In this document: piece by piece, positions 1 to 7,709 of the stretch
Numbering within the stretch: position 1 is the stretch's first letter
How the letters are laid out: every line of letters starts with the position of its first letter
NCBI GenBank assembly: GCA_017938055.1
Contig: JAGBCG010000267.1
Coordinates: 1-16,959 of the forward strand
Source of the DNA: Clostridia bacterium
Lineage (GTDB): Bacteria > Bacillota > Clostridia > Oscillospirales > CAG-382
Direction of reading: 5' to 3'
DNA length: 16,959 nt
Notes under the pieces: generated by a model
Told to the model about the DNA's origin: nothing
The model's input: the letters and a program-made list of their open reading frames with translations, nothing else
Database searches by the model: none
Program-made: the position numbers and the translations under genes

Positions 1-1
1 A

Positions 2-1867
2 AAGCTTGAAGAAGATAAGGAAATGGCGTTTGTCAGCAGATTTCTGGCAGAAATTGTAAAAAATGTTCCCTTAGAAACATCACTTGAACAGCTTGAGTAT
101 AAGGGTGTTGATAAAACAGGCTTGCTGGCTCTTTGTGAAAGCTTAGAGCTTGAGTCTATTATAAAAAATCTGGACCTTAGACAGACAGATGAACAAATGT
201 GTTTGGACAACTGTCCTCTTGAGTATACAGGTATACAAAGCGTTTCGCAAATAGAGGAAAAAGAATTTTCATTGTGGATAAGCACAGAAAACAAAAAAAT
301 ATATGTGTGCGTAGATGATGATAAAAAATATGTACTTGAGGAGAATGGTGAAAATCTCAGACAAATATTCTGCGATAATCAGAAAAACATAATTCTGCAC
401 GATGTAAAACAGCAGATAAAAAGACTGAGAGAATACGGAATAAACGAAATAGAAAGTAAATTTTATGACGTAATGCTTGCTTCATATGTTGTTGATCCAA
501 GCTCGGTGGTGAGCGAGGAAAGCTTAATAAGTGCATACGGAACAGCTGGTATAAATCTTGAAGATATTGACCAAAAGGGTCTTTTGTGTGCATCTAATTT
601 GCACAAGCTTAAAAGTGAGCTGGATGCAAAAATCAAGAATAACTCACAGGAATATCTGCTGTATGAAGTGGAATTTCCCTTGGCGATAGTTCTTGAGGAT
701 ATGGAAAATGAGGGCTTTAAAATAAACAAGAAAGCTCTTGAGGATTACGGAAAAGAGCTTGATGAGAGAATAAATTCTCGTCAGGAAAGCATTTATGCAT
801 TAGCGGGAGTGCAGTTTAATATAAATTCACCAAAACAGCTTGGTGAGGTATTGTTTGAAAAAATGATGCTTCCACCTGTGAAAAAGACAAAAAGCGGGTA
901 TTCAACGGATGCAGAAAGTCTTGAAAAACTCAGAGCCGAAAGTCCGATAATAGACCAGATACTTGAATATAGAACGGTTTCTAAGCTTAAAAGCACTTAT
1001 GCTGACGGTCTTTTAAAAGCATTGGGTGAGGACGGAAGACTCCATACAAACTTTAAACAGGCGTTAACTCTTACGGGAAGACTTTCAAGTGCAGAGCCAA
1101 ATTTACAGAATATACCAATACGCACTCATGAGGGAAGAGAAATACGCAAGGTGTTTATTCCTGAGAGTAACAAGGTACTTGTTGATGCAGACTACTCTCA
1201 GATAGAACTTCGTGTAATGGCAGCAATTTCAAAAGATGAAAATATGCTTGCAACCTACCGTGAGGGTAAGGATATTCACACAATGACAGCCTCGCAGGTG
1301 TTTGATGTGCCGGAACAAGATGTAACAGCAGAAATGAGAAGTAAGGCAAAAGCAATAAATTTCGGTATTATTTACGGAATAAGCGACTTTTCTCTTGCCG
1401 GTGATATGAAGGTTTCAAAAAAGGAAGCTTCGGAATATATAAAGCGTTATTTTGAAAAATATCCGTCTGTAAAGGCATATCTTGACTCTGTAAAAACAAA
1501 GGCAAAGCAGGACGGATTTGTTACAACCTTCTTTGGAAGAAGAAGATATATTCCCGAGCTTTCCAGCCGTATTTTTATGCAAAGGGCTTTTGGTGAGCGT
1601 GTAGCTATGAATGCTCCCATACAGGGAACGGCGGCGGATATCATTAAAATTGCCATGCTTCGAGTGTATAATGCTCTGAAAGAGGAAAAGCTTGATGCAA
1701 AGCTAATACTACAGGTACACGATGAGCTTATTTTAGAGTGTAGTAAAAAAGATGCACAAAAAGCAAAAGAAATTCTTGTCAGAGAAATGAGTAAGAATAC
1801 AGGACTTGATGTGACTCTTGATGTGACGGCACAAACAGGTGAAAACTGGGAAGAGTGTCACGGTTAA
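2..1867 (+). CDS. polA: DNA polymerase I, 5'-truncated by the window edge
   Basis: Family A DNA polymerase, which fills gaps and replaces RNA primers in replication and repair. The reading frame is open to the window edge (codons from base 2 read KLEEDKEMAF), so the ATG at 23 is an internal Met. The missing upstream part should hold the 5'-3' exonuclease domain. Visible are a degenerate 3'-5' exonuclease-like domain (about bases 230-650) and a complete polymerase domain. Motif A is DADYSQIELRV near 1185-1220, motif B is RSKAKAINFGIIYG near 1336-1377, and motif C is QVHDELILE near 1710-1738. TGRLSSAEPNLQNIPIR is also typical. The exonuclease region shows no DxE metal-binding motif where one is expected (FSLWISTEN), so proofreading is probably lost, as known for many Firmicutes PolA. 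No terminator is obvious before the next promoter. Confidence 0.97.
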   Translation, partial: KLEEDKEMAFVSRFLAEIVKNVPLETSLEQLEYKGVDKTGLLALCESLELESIIKNLDLRQTDEQMCLDNCPLEYTGIQSVSQIEEKEFSLWISTENKKIYVCVDDDKKYVLEENGENLRQIFCDNQKNIILHDVKQQIKRLREYGINEIESKFYDVMLASYVVDPSSVVSEESLISAYGTAGINLEDIDQKGLLCASNLHKLKSELDAKIKNNSQEYLLYEVEFPLAIVLEDMENEGFKINKKALEDYGKELDERINSRQESIYALAGVQFNINSPKQLGEVLFEKMMLPPVKKTKSGYSTDAESLEKLRAESPIIDQILEYRTVSKLKSTYADGLLKALGEDGRLHTNFKQALTLTGRLSSAEPNLQNIPIRTHEGREIRKVFIPESNKVLVDADYSQIELRVMAAISKDENMLATYREGKDIHTMTASQVFDVPEQDVTAEMRSKAKAINFGIIYGISDFSLAGDMKVSKKEASEYIKRYFEKYPSVKAYLDSVKTKAKQDGFVTTFFGRRRYIPELSSRIFMQRAFGERVAMNAPIQGTAADIIKIAMLRVYNALKEEKLDAKLILQVHDELILECSKKDAQKAKEILVREMSKNTGLDVTLDVTAQTGENWEECHG

Positions 1868-1932
1868 TTTATTGATATTTGCTAAAATTTAATGTAAATT
1901 TTGTAAAAAATGCAACAATATAAAAATTGCTA

Positions 1933-1961
1933 TTGAAATTTAAGGTTAATTGTGTTATAGT
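1933..1961 (+). promoter_or_regulatory. Probable sigma-A promoter of the LRR lipoprotein gene
   Basis: TTGAAA (1933-1938), a 17-base spacer and TATAGT (1956-1961), followed about 50 bases later by the AAGGAG ribosome binding site at 2001. It lies in the polA-LRR gap, so the lipoprotein gene is likely its own transcription unit. Confidence 0.65.
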
Positions 1962-2013
1962 TGTAATGTTAAAATAGCCGATGAGCGTGTTCATCAAGAT
2001 AAGGAGATTGGTT

Positions 2014-2967
2014 ATGAAAAAGTTATTAGCTTCGATGCTTTGTCTTGCGTTGGCAGGAAGCGTTGTTTTGTCCTCCTGTGGCAAAAAAGATGAAAAAAAG
2101 GAAAATGTTATAGAGAATCAGCAGACAGTTGTAGAAGAACAAGAGATTGTACAAGAAGTTGTAGAAATACAGGTTCCCGAACAACAGCTTGACTTTGAAT
2201 TTGAAATAGATTCCTTTGATATGGAAGCAAAAATCACCCAGTATCTCGGTGATGCAACAGAGGTGGTTATTCCCGATACAATTACCGATCCTGTTTACGG
2301 CGATGTAGTTCCCGTAACAAAAATCGGTACATACGCTTTTGGTGAAAACGAAGCTATAGAAGCAGTAGTTCTTCCCGAAACAGTTACCGTTATCCAGAAG
2401 GGTGCTTTCCAGAGCTGTCCCAATCTTCGTGCTGTTTCTCTTCCTAATGGTCTTACAACCATTGAAGAAAAAGCTTTTTATAATTCCAACAAGATTGAAA
2501 AGCTTGGTATGGTAATTGATAATGAATCCGAGCAAGAAGCTTCCTTGTTTGATAAAATCGGCAATGAATTTCCTGCTACCGTAACAGAAATCGGATTTAT
2601 GGCTTTCTCATCACAGCTTAACGAAATTGCCTGGTACAGTGCACTTGAGGGTGACGTTGTAGTTATCGGTGACGGTATACTTCTCAAGTTTAACGGCGAA
2701 GAAGATTATACAATGGATGAGGGCATCAAGAGCATCGCTTATTATGCATTCTCAAATGTTGGTCCTATAAGAATTACTGTTACGAATACAGATGTCCAGT
2801 TTGATGAAAACTCAATTTTCATGTGCGACAAGGAATTTACTTTTGTTGTACCGGAAGAAGCTACCGAGCTTGCTTCAACCATAAAATCATGTGGTGCGGC
2901 TTATGAGCTTTTAGTGCCTGAAGCAGCAGAGGGCGAGGAAGTTACCTCAGTAGAAGTAGCAGAATAA
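2014..2967 (+). CDS. BspA-like leucine-rich-repeat lipoprotein
   Basis: A secreted, lipid-anchored protein of 317 residues. The start is the ATG at 2014, seven bases after AAGGAG (2001-2006). An in-frame ATG at 1981 would add 11 residues in front of the signal peptide and has no ribosome binding site. The N-terminus has KK, a hydrophobic stretch and the lipobox LSSC, with Cys22 as the expected lipidation site. Next comes an acidic, Glu/Gln/Val-rich linker (about 23-65). Then come LRR_5 (BspA-type) repeats, seen in units such as KIGTYAFGE, VIQKGAFQSC, TIEEKAFYNS, EIGFMAFSS and SIAYYAFSNV, each next to a hydrophobic LP or VV turn. The tail after about residue 300 is acidic. In this family such repeats serve adhesion or protein binding at the cell surface; the ligand cannot be told. 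Its codons are richer in C-ending triplets than polA's, which hints at good expression. It has its own promoter and terminator. Confidence 0.88.
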   Translation: MKKLLASMLCLALAGSVVLSSCGKKDEKKENVIENQQTVVEEQEIVQEVVEIQVPEQQLDFEFEIDSFDMEAKITQYLGDATEVVIPDTITDPVYGDVVPVTKIGTYAFGENEAIEAVVLPETVTVIQKGAFQSCPNLRAVSLPNGLTTIEEKAFYNSNKIEKLGMVIDNESEQEASLFDKIGNEFPATVTEIGFMAFSSQLNEIAWYSALEGDVVVIGDGILLKFNGEEDYTMDEGIKSIAYYAFSNVGPIRITVTNTDVQFDENSIFMCDKEFTFVVPEEATELASTIKSCGAAYELLVPEAAEGEEVTSVEVAE

Positions 2968-2991
2968 TCAAAATCAAATATAGACATTACG

Positions 2992-3030
2992 TGCACCTTG
3001 AGGCAAACCGCCTTTGAGGTGCATTTTTTT
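2992..3030 (+). terminator. Rho-independent terminator of the LRR lipoprotein gene
   Basis: TGCACCT (2992-2998) pairs with AGGTGCA (3017-3023), with an inner GGC/GCC pairing. The hairpin is followed directly by a run of seven T. Confidence 0.9.
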
Positions 3031-3036
3031 GCATTT

Positions 3037-3066
3037 TTGTGGTAAAGTTGCAGAAAAAAGTATAAT
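3037..3066 (+). promoter_or_regulatory. Possible promoter of the DUF421 gene
   Basis: A perfect TATAAT at 3061-3066 has TTGTGG (3037-3042) 18 bases upstream as a weak -35 box. It sits just after the terminator of the previous gene and about 50 bases before the GTG start at 3119. Confidence 0.5.
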
Positions 3067-3118
3067 TTTAAGAACATGGCAAAGACTACAGGTAATGTAA
3101 AAAAAAGAGGACAAAAGT

Positions 3119-3772
3119 GTGTTAAAAACTGTATTAAGAATTTCTATAATGTATATTTCAAGCGTTGTTATAATGAGAGCTGCCGGAAAAAAAGAGATAA
3201 GCCAGCTTGACTTAAGTGAGCTTGTTACTTCTTTTATGGTGTCGGAAATAGCTTGTATGCCTATTACAGATCCGGAGGTTCCGCTGTATGAAGCCATAGT
3301 TTTTTCGGGAACGGTAGTTTTGATGAATGTGATACTGTCAAATTTAAGTATAAGGATGCCGTTTTTTAAACATATTGTTGCAGGAAAGCCTACCTTTTTT
3401 GTGATTAAAGGGAAAATAAACAAAAAAAACATGTACAAAGCAAAAGTCACTTTGTCTGAACTTTGCAGTGCCATGAGAAAAGAGGGTATATCATCATTGG
3501 ATAAAATTAATTATGCCGTGCTTGAGCCTGACGGAAATATAAGCATTATTCCTTATAAGGATTTGCCGGGTAAAGAAAAGCAAGAAAATAAAAACGGACT
3601 TCAGCATATGCTCATTATAGACGGAAGAATAAATAGATCCGAACTTGAAGTGTTCGGATACTCGGAGCAATGGCTGTTAAAGCGTATAAAAGCACACGGA
3701 AAAAAGCGGGTGTGTGATGTTTTTTTCTTCGGCGTGGATGACGAGGGTAAGGAAGAAATAATTTATAATTAA
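3119..3772 (+). CDS. DUF421 (YetF/YrbG-type) membrane protein
   Basis: A 217-residue protein with the layout of the DUF421 family. A hydrophobic N-terminal segment (about 4-20) ends in the family-typical MRAAGKKEISQLD. A second membrane stretch spans about 33-50 with the SEIACMPITDPEVPL signature, and a third spans about 57-79. A soluble cytoplasmic domain follows, with GKPTFFVIKGKINKKNM and NYAVLEPDGNISIIP. The start codon is GTG at 3119, seven bases after AGAGGA (3106-3111). The ATG at 3076 is in another frame. Bacillus members (YetF, YrbG and others) are spore- or envelope-associated membrane proteins of poorly defined function, so no activity is claimed. Residues after about 150 (LQHMLIIDGRINR, then YSEQWLLKRI) match the family's C-terminal extension. 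It is a single gene flanked downstream by repeat copy A. Confidence 0.88.
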   Translation: MLKTVLRISIMYISSVVIMRAAGKKEISQLDLSELVTSFMVSEIACMPITDPEVPLYEAIVFSGTVVLMNVILSNLSIRMPFFKHIVAGKPTFFVIKGKINKKNMYKAKVTLSELCSAMRKEGISSLDKINYAVLEPDGNISIIPYKDLPGKEKQENKNGLQHMLIIDGRINRSELEVFGYSEQWLLKRIKAHGKKRVCDVFFFGVDDEGKEEIIYN

Positions 3773-3794
3773 TTCTTTTTGTTGAAAATTTCTC

Positions 3795-4045
3795 GTTACT
3801 TTTCTATTCAATGAAGCTCAGCTTTGCTGAGTACGAGATTTCAACCAAATCAAAGATTTGGGAAATCACGGAAAAAAGTAACCAAAAGAACTTTATTTGG
3901 CTGTCGCCGTTGTTGAATGGACTTTTTAAATATATTCAATGAATACTTCCTCTCGGCAACAAAAGGCGATAATTACACCAACGGTTTGAACCTTCGAAAT
4001 TCGCTGTCGGGCGTTCCCGACTCTTTTCAGTAAAGAGAAAGTAAG
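3795..4045 (+). repeat. Dispersed hairpin-ended intergenic element, copy A
   Basis: Bases 3876-4045 are the reverse complement of 8790-8980 with very few differences: two substitutions in the central 120 bases, one single-base indel and one six-base deletion. The left terminal arm (GTTACTTTTC, 3795-3804, pairing with GAAAAAAGTAAC near 3871-3882) is split by about 65 extra bases. These contain two perfect hairpins, CTCAGC-TTT-GCTGAG (3817-3831) and CCAAATC-AAA-GATTTGG (3845-3861). The core contains GTCGGG-CGTT-CCCGAC (4006-4021). The right terminal hairpin is damaged: its left arm has lost ACTTTC relative to copy B, and the right arm AAAGAGAAAGT (4032-4042) remains. There is no long open frame in it. 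It lies between the 3' ends of the DUF421 gene and rpsT. It could be a MITE-like mobile repeat or a structured RNA/terminator element. Confidence 0.9.
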
Positions 4046-4075
4046 GGCTTAATTTTTTAGTAAAGAGAAAATAAG
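4024..4075 (+). repeat. Short direct repeat at the right end of copy A
   Basis: The stretch TTTTCAGTAAAGAGAAAGTAAG (22 bases, given here as TTTTCAGTAAAG + AGAAAGTAAG) at 4024-4045 recurs at 4054-4075 with two C/G-to-T/A changes. It is a 30-base tandem duplication of the element's terminal arm. Confidence 0.75.
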
Positions 4076-4108
4076 ACAAAAATGGTATGGACAAAAAATC
4101 CATACCAT
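4075..4108 (-). terminator. Rho-independent terminator of rpsT
   Basis: Perfect 10-base-pair stem: ATGGTATGGA (4082-4091) against TCCATACCAT (4099-4108). On the minus strand it is followed by TTTTTGTC. It lies 24 bases past the rpsT stop. Confidence 0.92.
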
Positions 4109-4131
4109 CATTGTATAAAACTAAAATAAAA

Positions 4132-4395
4132 TTAGTTCATAGCATTGAGCTTAACAGTAAGCTGGCTCTTTTTTCTTGCAGCAGCATTGATATGCATTGT
4201 GCCCTTAGCAACAGCCTTGTCAAACTTGCTTACAGCTACCTTGTAAGCTTCAGTTGCAGCAGCCTTGTCGCCTGCGTTAGCAGCCTGTTCAAACTTCTTA
4301 AGAGCAGTCTTAAGATTTGTCTTGAACATCTGGTTCTGTAATGCCTTTATTGCGGTAACCTTTACACGCTTTTTAGCGGACTTAATGTTCGGCAA
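4132..4395 (-). CDS. rpsT: 30S ribosomal protein S20
   Basis: Small-subunit protein that binds the 5' domain of 16S rRNA. The 87 residues begin with the family signature PNIKSAKKRVKV and are rich in Lys and Ala helices throughout, matching the usual S20 length. The start is a TTG (4395-4393), eight bases after GGAGG on the minus strand. The frame is open further upstream, but no homology starts earlier, and the GTG three codons before overlaps the ribosome binding site. A TTG start in S20 is also known in Escherichia coli, where it matters for control. The gene has its own promoter and terminator. Divergent orientation to gpr-spoIIP is the same as in Bacillus subtilis. Confidence 0.96.
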   Translation of the reverse strand: MPNIKSAKKRVKVTAIKALQNQMFKTNLKTALKKFEQAANAGDKAAATEAYKVAVSKFDKAVAKGTMHINAAARKKSQLTVKLNAMN

Positions 4396-4454
4396 AGTGT
4401 TCACCTCCCTGTTTTTATGCACCGATAGGCACACTAATACGTTTATTCTATGGT

Positions 4455-4483
4455 ATTGTAACACGCTTTTTACAAAATTACAA
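4455..4483 (-). promoter_or_regulatory. Sigma-A promoter of rpsT
   Basis: On the minus strand TTGTAA (4483-4478), a 17-base spacer and TACAAT (4460-4455). This leaves a leader of about 50 bases before the TTG start, including the strong GGGAGGTG ribosome binding site near 4405-4412. Confidence 0.8.
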
Positions 4484-4543
4484 TAGTTTGAGAAGATTTT
4501 TAACAACTTTTTCAATATTTACGGAAACGGAGGAAAAAACAAC

Positions 4544-5476
4544 ATGGATTTTAGTACAAATTACACAGTACGGACAGACATGGCGGATGAAATTGTTGAG
4601 GGCTTATACGGAAAGAAAGGAAAAACTGATGACGGAATAACCTTTAAAAGCACATCTTTCGGAAGAATACGGTGTGAGGAAATGACAGTAGACAAAGACA
4701 TTTCATGGGGTGACAGTAATCGTCAAAAAGGACAATATGTGACGGTTTCCCTTGATGAAATCAAAAACTTTACACGTGAAGAATTTGAAACGGCAGCTGC
4801 GGTAATCAGCAATCAGATACAAAAACTGTTGCCGGAGGATGAGGGACTGTGCCTTATTGTGTGCCTTGGAAACAGAAATCTTGTGGCAGATGCAATAGGA
4901 CCGCTTGCGGCAGAAAAAATAATTGTGTCACGGCACATAAAATTGCATAGCCACAAGCTTTTTACAACAATGGGACTTGGAGAATGTTCCTGTATTGTTA
5001 CGGGAGTACTTGGAGAAACGGGAATGGAAGCGGCAGAGCTTGCGGAAAGTGCAGTAAAAAAAATAAAACCCAAAGCAGTAATAGCAGTAGATGCACTTGC
5101 ATCAAGACGACTGTCAAGACTTGTGAAAACAGTACAGATAAGCGATACAGGAATAAGTCCCGGCTCGGGAGTAAATAACCAGAGAAGCGAGATAAGCCAA
5201 AGAACGCTGGGTGTTCCTGTCATTTGCGTAGGTGTTCCGACGGTAGTTGAAGCGACCACGGTGTGTGCCGATATATTGGGAGAAAAACTGGGAGTGGACA
5301 ATTCGGCAATAAGAGAAGTTCAAAAGACGTTAAATGAAAATCCCACAGGCTTTTTTGTAACACCCAAGGATGCGGATGTTTATGTAAAAACCATGGCTAA
5401 GCTTGTGGGATATTCCATTAACAAGGCTATTCATAAACAAATGACTTTTTCGGAAATGGAGGAATTATTGAGCTGA
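4544..5476 (+). CDS. gpr: GPR endopeptidase, germination protease
   Basis: Aspartic-type protease (family A25) that degrades small acid-soluble spore proteins during germination. It is made as a zymogen in the forespore. The 310 residues start with the family's TVRTDMADEI, where the propeptide region lies. The two conserved aspartates are seen in LGNRNLVADAIGP (Asp116) and VIAVDALASR (Asp183). SPGSGVNN (205-212) and GVPTVVEATTV (230-240) are further family signatures. The start at 4544 follows GGAGG (4529-4533). It is the first gene of a run with spoIIP 36 bases downstream. A sigma-A or sigma-G promoter could not be clearly picked in the 60 bases before it; forespore sigma-G control is expected from the family, not seen. 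Length is slightly below that of Bacillus GPR (about 370). Confidence 0.95.
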   Translation: MDFSTNYTVRTDMADEIVEGLYGKKGKTDDGITFKSTSFGRIRCEEMTVDKDISWGDSNRQKGQYVTVSLDEIKNFTREEFETAAAVISNQIQKLLPEDEGLCLIVCLGNRNLVADAIGPLAAEKIIVSRHIKLHSHKLFTTMGLGECSCIVTGVLGETGMEAAELAESAVKKIKPKAVIAVDALASRRLSRLVKTVQISDTGISPGSGVNNQRSEISQRTLGVPVICVGVPTVVEATTVCADILGEKLGVDNSAIREVQKTLNENPTGFFVTPKDADVYVKTMAKLVGYSINKAIHKQMTFSEMEELLS

Positions 5477-5512
5477 TATCATCATAAACTGTAAAAAACA
5501 GGTGGTGATGAG

Positions 5513-6814
5513 ATGATATATGAAAAAAGAGGCATCAGCAGTATAAATGTACAAACTGCAAGGGCAAGCTTCAATAAAGAAACATCAAAAGCAAGTATAA
5601 GCGTGCTTGCGAACGGCTGTGAAAAACAAAAAGACACCTCAGTACAGGTTCCGGTCATTCTTCCTAAAAGAATAAGAAAAATAAGGCGGATAAGAGCCAG
5701 ACGCAAAGGGTTTGCAAAATTTGCTTTGGTGTGTGCAACGCTTTTTTTCTGTGTTACCACCCTTGACCGTAAATACAATGACGGAAAGCTTGCGGATTTT
5801 GCAACAGATTATATAAAGCAACGCTACAGACAGATTATAGATAAGGATGTCAAGGACGTTTACAAGCAGGAGCTTTATACTTTATCAAAATATAAATTCA
5901 CAGAAAATAATGATGTTGTAAAGCCTCTAAGTAAACAGGAATTGCCACAGAGTATGAAGGAAAACGAAACATCGGACACGTCTGTACAGGTAACTGCTTC
6001 CATAAAAACGTCGGTCAATGCTGACGGAGAAACCTTTTATCCCATAACAACTGCGGATTTGTCGGCGACAAGCGTTACGGATTTGAATAATAATACGTGC
6101 TATACTCCCGATATGGAGAAGATTTCACAAGCATACCCTCTGGCACTTGAAGACTATGAAATAAACGAAAACGAACCTTTAGTGCTTTTGGTACACACGC
6201 ACGCCTGCGAAAGCTATACGGAGTTTGACGGGATGTATCCTGAAAGTGAAAGCTCGCGTACAGAGGACACTCAAAAAAACGTGGTACGGGTAGGTGAAGA
6301 AATAGCACATACTCTTGAAAGTTACGGAATTAATACCATACATTGCACAAGGCTTTGTGACAAGGAATCGTTTATTGATGCATATAATGTTTCACACGAT
6401 GTGGTAAAGGAATATCTTGAAAAATATCCGTCCATACGTGTGGTTGTTGATGTGCATAGGGATGCTATCATAAAGGACAGCGGAGAGAGCATAAAGCCAA
6501 CAGTCAATATCGGCGGGCAGGATTATGCACAGCTGATGTTTGTTGTAGGTACGGGACAGACTGCACACAGCCATCCTGACTGGGAAGAAAATCTGTCACT
6601 TGCCACTTGTGTTCAAAAAGAGGGTATGGAAAGGTATCCCGGACTTTTCCGTACCATAAATCTAAGAGCCGTTCCGTTTAATCAGTGGTTAAGCTGTGGA
6701 TATTTGCTGCTTGAGGTAGGCTCAAATTCAAATTCACTTGATGAAGCACTTGCATCGGGTCAGGCGTTTGCACATATACTCAGTGCGGTTTTGAACCAGC
6801 ACAGTCAAAATTAG
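5513..6814 (+). CDS. spoIIP: Stage II sporulation protein P, peptidoglycan amidase/endopeptidase
   Basis: Membrane-anchored cell-wall hydrolase of the engulfment machinery (SpoIID-SpoIIM-SpoIIP), which thins septal peptidoglycan in the mother cell. It has 433 residues: a basic cytoplasmic N-terminus with an Arg/Lys cluster (52-65), a membrane segment (about 69-84), a linker, and the SpoIIP catalytic domain from about 215. Seen there are LLVHTHACESYTEF (His228, His230, Glu233), VVVDVHRDAI (His315), FVVGTGQ followed by HPDWEENLSLA, and LLLEVGSNSNS with Glu401 near the C-terminus. These are the expected zinc and catalytic positions of this amidase family. Start ATG 5513 follows AGGTGG (5500-5505); the ATG at 5508 stops after two codons. 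It follows gpr as in Bacillus. Confidence 0.95.
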   Translation: MIYEKRGISSINVQTARASFNKETSKASISVLANGCEKQKDTSVQVPVILPKRIRKIRRIRARRKGFAKFALVCATLFFCVTTLDRKYNDGKLADFATDYIKQRYRQIIDKDVKDVYKQELYTLSKYKFTENNDVVKPLSKQELPQSMKENETSDTSVQVTASIKTSVNADGETFYPITTADLSATSVTDLNNNTCYTPDMEKISQAYPLALEDYEINENEPLVLLVHTHACESYTEFDGMYPESESSRTEDTQKNVVRVGEEIAHTLESYGINTIHCTRLCDKESFIDAYNVSHDVVKEYLEKYPSIRVVVDVHRDAIIKDSGESIKPTVNIGGQDYAQLMFVVGTGQTAHSHPDWEENLSLATCVQKEGMERYPGLFRTINLRAVPFNQWLSCGYLLLEVGSNSNSLDEALASGQAFAHILSAVLNQHSQN

Positions 6815-6839
6815 CTTAATTATTAAAAAGGATGAAAAA

Positions 6840-7166
6840 ATGATAAAGGAACAAATTTATAAAACTGTGTGTCTGTGCCTAATAATATTATTTATACTCA
6901 CTGCCATTTGTGTAATTTTTTCACAGCCGTCTGTTGCAGAATCTGTGAGCTTTGAGGATAAAAAGCTCACTTTCCTTGGAAACACATATGTTTTTGACGA
7001 AAAAGCGATAACAGCGGCAGAAAAAATACTTTCGTTCAATGAAAAACTGTTTGGCAATTTTGCGTTGGATGCCGTGTGCCACACAATAGAAATACTGTGT
7101 GAGACGGCATTTTCTGTTTTTAAGCTTTACGGTAACATGTTGAATAGTGTAATGGGTGAGGTATGA
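6840..7166 (+). CDS. Small membrane-anchored protein of unknown function
   Basis: 108 residues with one hydrophobic segment (about 9-28) behind a short basic N-terminus, then about 80 residues that should lie outside the membrane. I do not recognise a domain. KLTFLGNTYVFDEKAI is a plausible beta-rich patch, and the C-terminal half is likely helical. The ribosome binding site AAAGGAT (6827-6833) precedes the ATG. It lies 25 bases after spoIIP and overlaps the next gene by ATGA, so it is probably part of the spoIIP run. In Bacillus subtilis the position after spoIIP is taken by the small protein YqxA of similar size; equivalence is only a positional inference. It is likely expressed during sporulation if the operon reading is right. 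Confidence 0.7.
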   Translation: MIKEQIYKTVCLCLIILFILTAICVIFSQPSVAESVSFEDKKLTFLGNTYVFDEKAITAAEKILSFNEKLFGNFALDAVCHTIEILCETAFSVFKLYGNMLNSVMGEV

Positions 7167-7570
7167 TAAAGAAAATTTATGTAAAAATTTTACTGTTTTT
7201 GCTGGGCGGAGCAGGCTATGGAATTTGCGAGCTTTTATGGCGAGGCTACACTCATTTTTCCATGATAATTCTGGGAGGAGTGTGCTTTTGTGTTATTTTT
7301 ACAGCGGACATTAAATTCTGTGAGCTGTCCTTTGCTTTAAGATGCTTTTTTTCGGGATTGTTTATAACAAGTATGGAGCTTGTTTGCGGTTGTATTGTCA
7401 ATATGGTTTTCAGGATGAATGTGTGGGACTATTCCCAAATTCCCTTTAATCTGTATGGTCAGATTTGCCTTAGCTTTTCGTTGCTCTGGATGCTTTTGTC
7501 GGCACTTATTCTTGTTGTTTGTTCTTATTTGAGAAGATACTTTGATAATTGTGGCATAAATATGTGTTAA
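7163..7570 (+). CDS. CmpB-like putative ABC-transporter type IV membrane protein
   Basis: A 135-residue integral membrane protein with about four membrane segments (8-26, 32-50, 58-83, 99-122). Sequence patterns fit the Pfam family named putative ABC-transporter type IV (PF06541): GYGICELLWRGYTHFSM (18-34), ELVCG (72-76), and WDYS followed by PFNLYGQICL (88-103). Members are small and their transport role is unproven, so no substrate is given. The start overlaps the stop of the preceding gene (ATGA), with GGTGAGG as ribosome binding site, which indicates translational coupling. No ATP-binding partner gene is present here. The 139 bases after it carry the serC promoter. Confidence 0.75.
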   Translation: MIKKIYVKILLFLLGGAGYGICELLWRGYTHFSMIILGGVCFCVIFTADIKFCELSFALRCFFSGLFITSMELVCGCIVNMVFRMNVWDYSQIPFNLYGQICLSFSLLWMLLSALILVVCSYLRRYFDNCGINMC

Positions 7571-7634
7571 AATTTTAACATGATGTAAAAAAAGAATATA
7601 AAAATTGGATAATAGGAATAAAAATGACGAAAAT

Positions 7635-7666
7635 CCGTTGACAACGGCTGAAAAGAAATGTATAAT
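7635..7666 (+). promoter_or_regulatory. Consensus promoter of serC with a palindrome over the -35 box
   Basis: TTGACA (7638-7643), exactly 17 bases, and TATAAT (7661-7666): a perfect sigma-A match. The -35 box is centred in the palindrome CCGTTG-A-CAACGG (7635-7647), a possible operator. The promoter lies downstream of an apparent ATG at 7605, which supports the serC start at 7710. Confidence 0.9.
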
Positions 7667-7709
7667 AATATTTACCAATTTATTTTTATTTTTTGTTGGA
7701 GGTATAACA

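Noticed and set aside
1884..1902. AAAATTTA-ATG-TAAATTTT hairpin after polA as a terminator
   Set aside because: The stem is all A-T and no T run follows on the plus strand.
2026..2535. 169-residue minus-strand frame opposite the LRR gene
   Set aside because: Phe/Cys/Tyr-rich shadow of the real gene's codons, with no ribosome binding site.
3795..4075. CRISPR-like repeats in the hairpin-rich region
   Set aside because: No regularly spaced equal repeats with unique spacers; the structure is that of a dispersed element.
4484..4543. Sigma-G promoter of gpr
   Set aside because: Expected from biology, but no convincing -35/-10 pair could be picked, so none is called.
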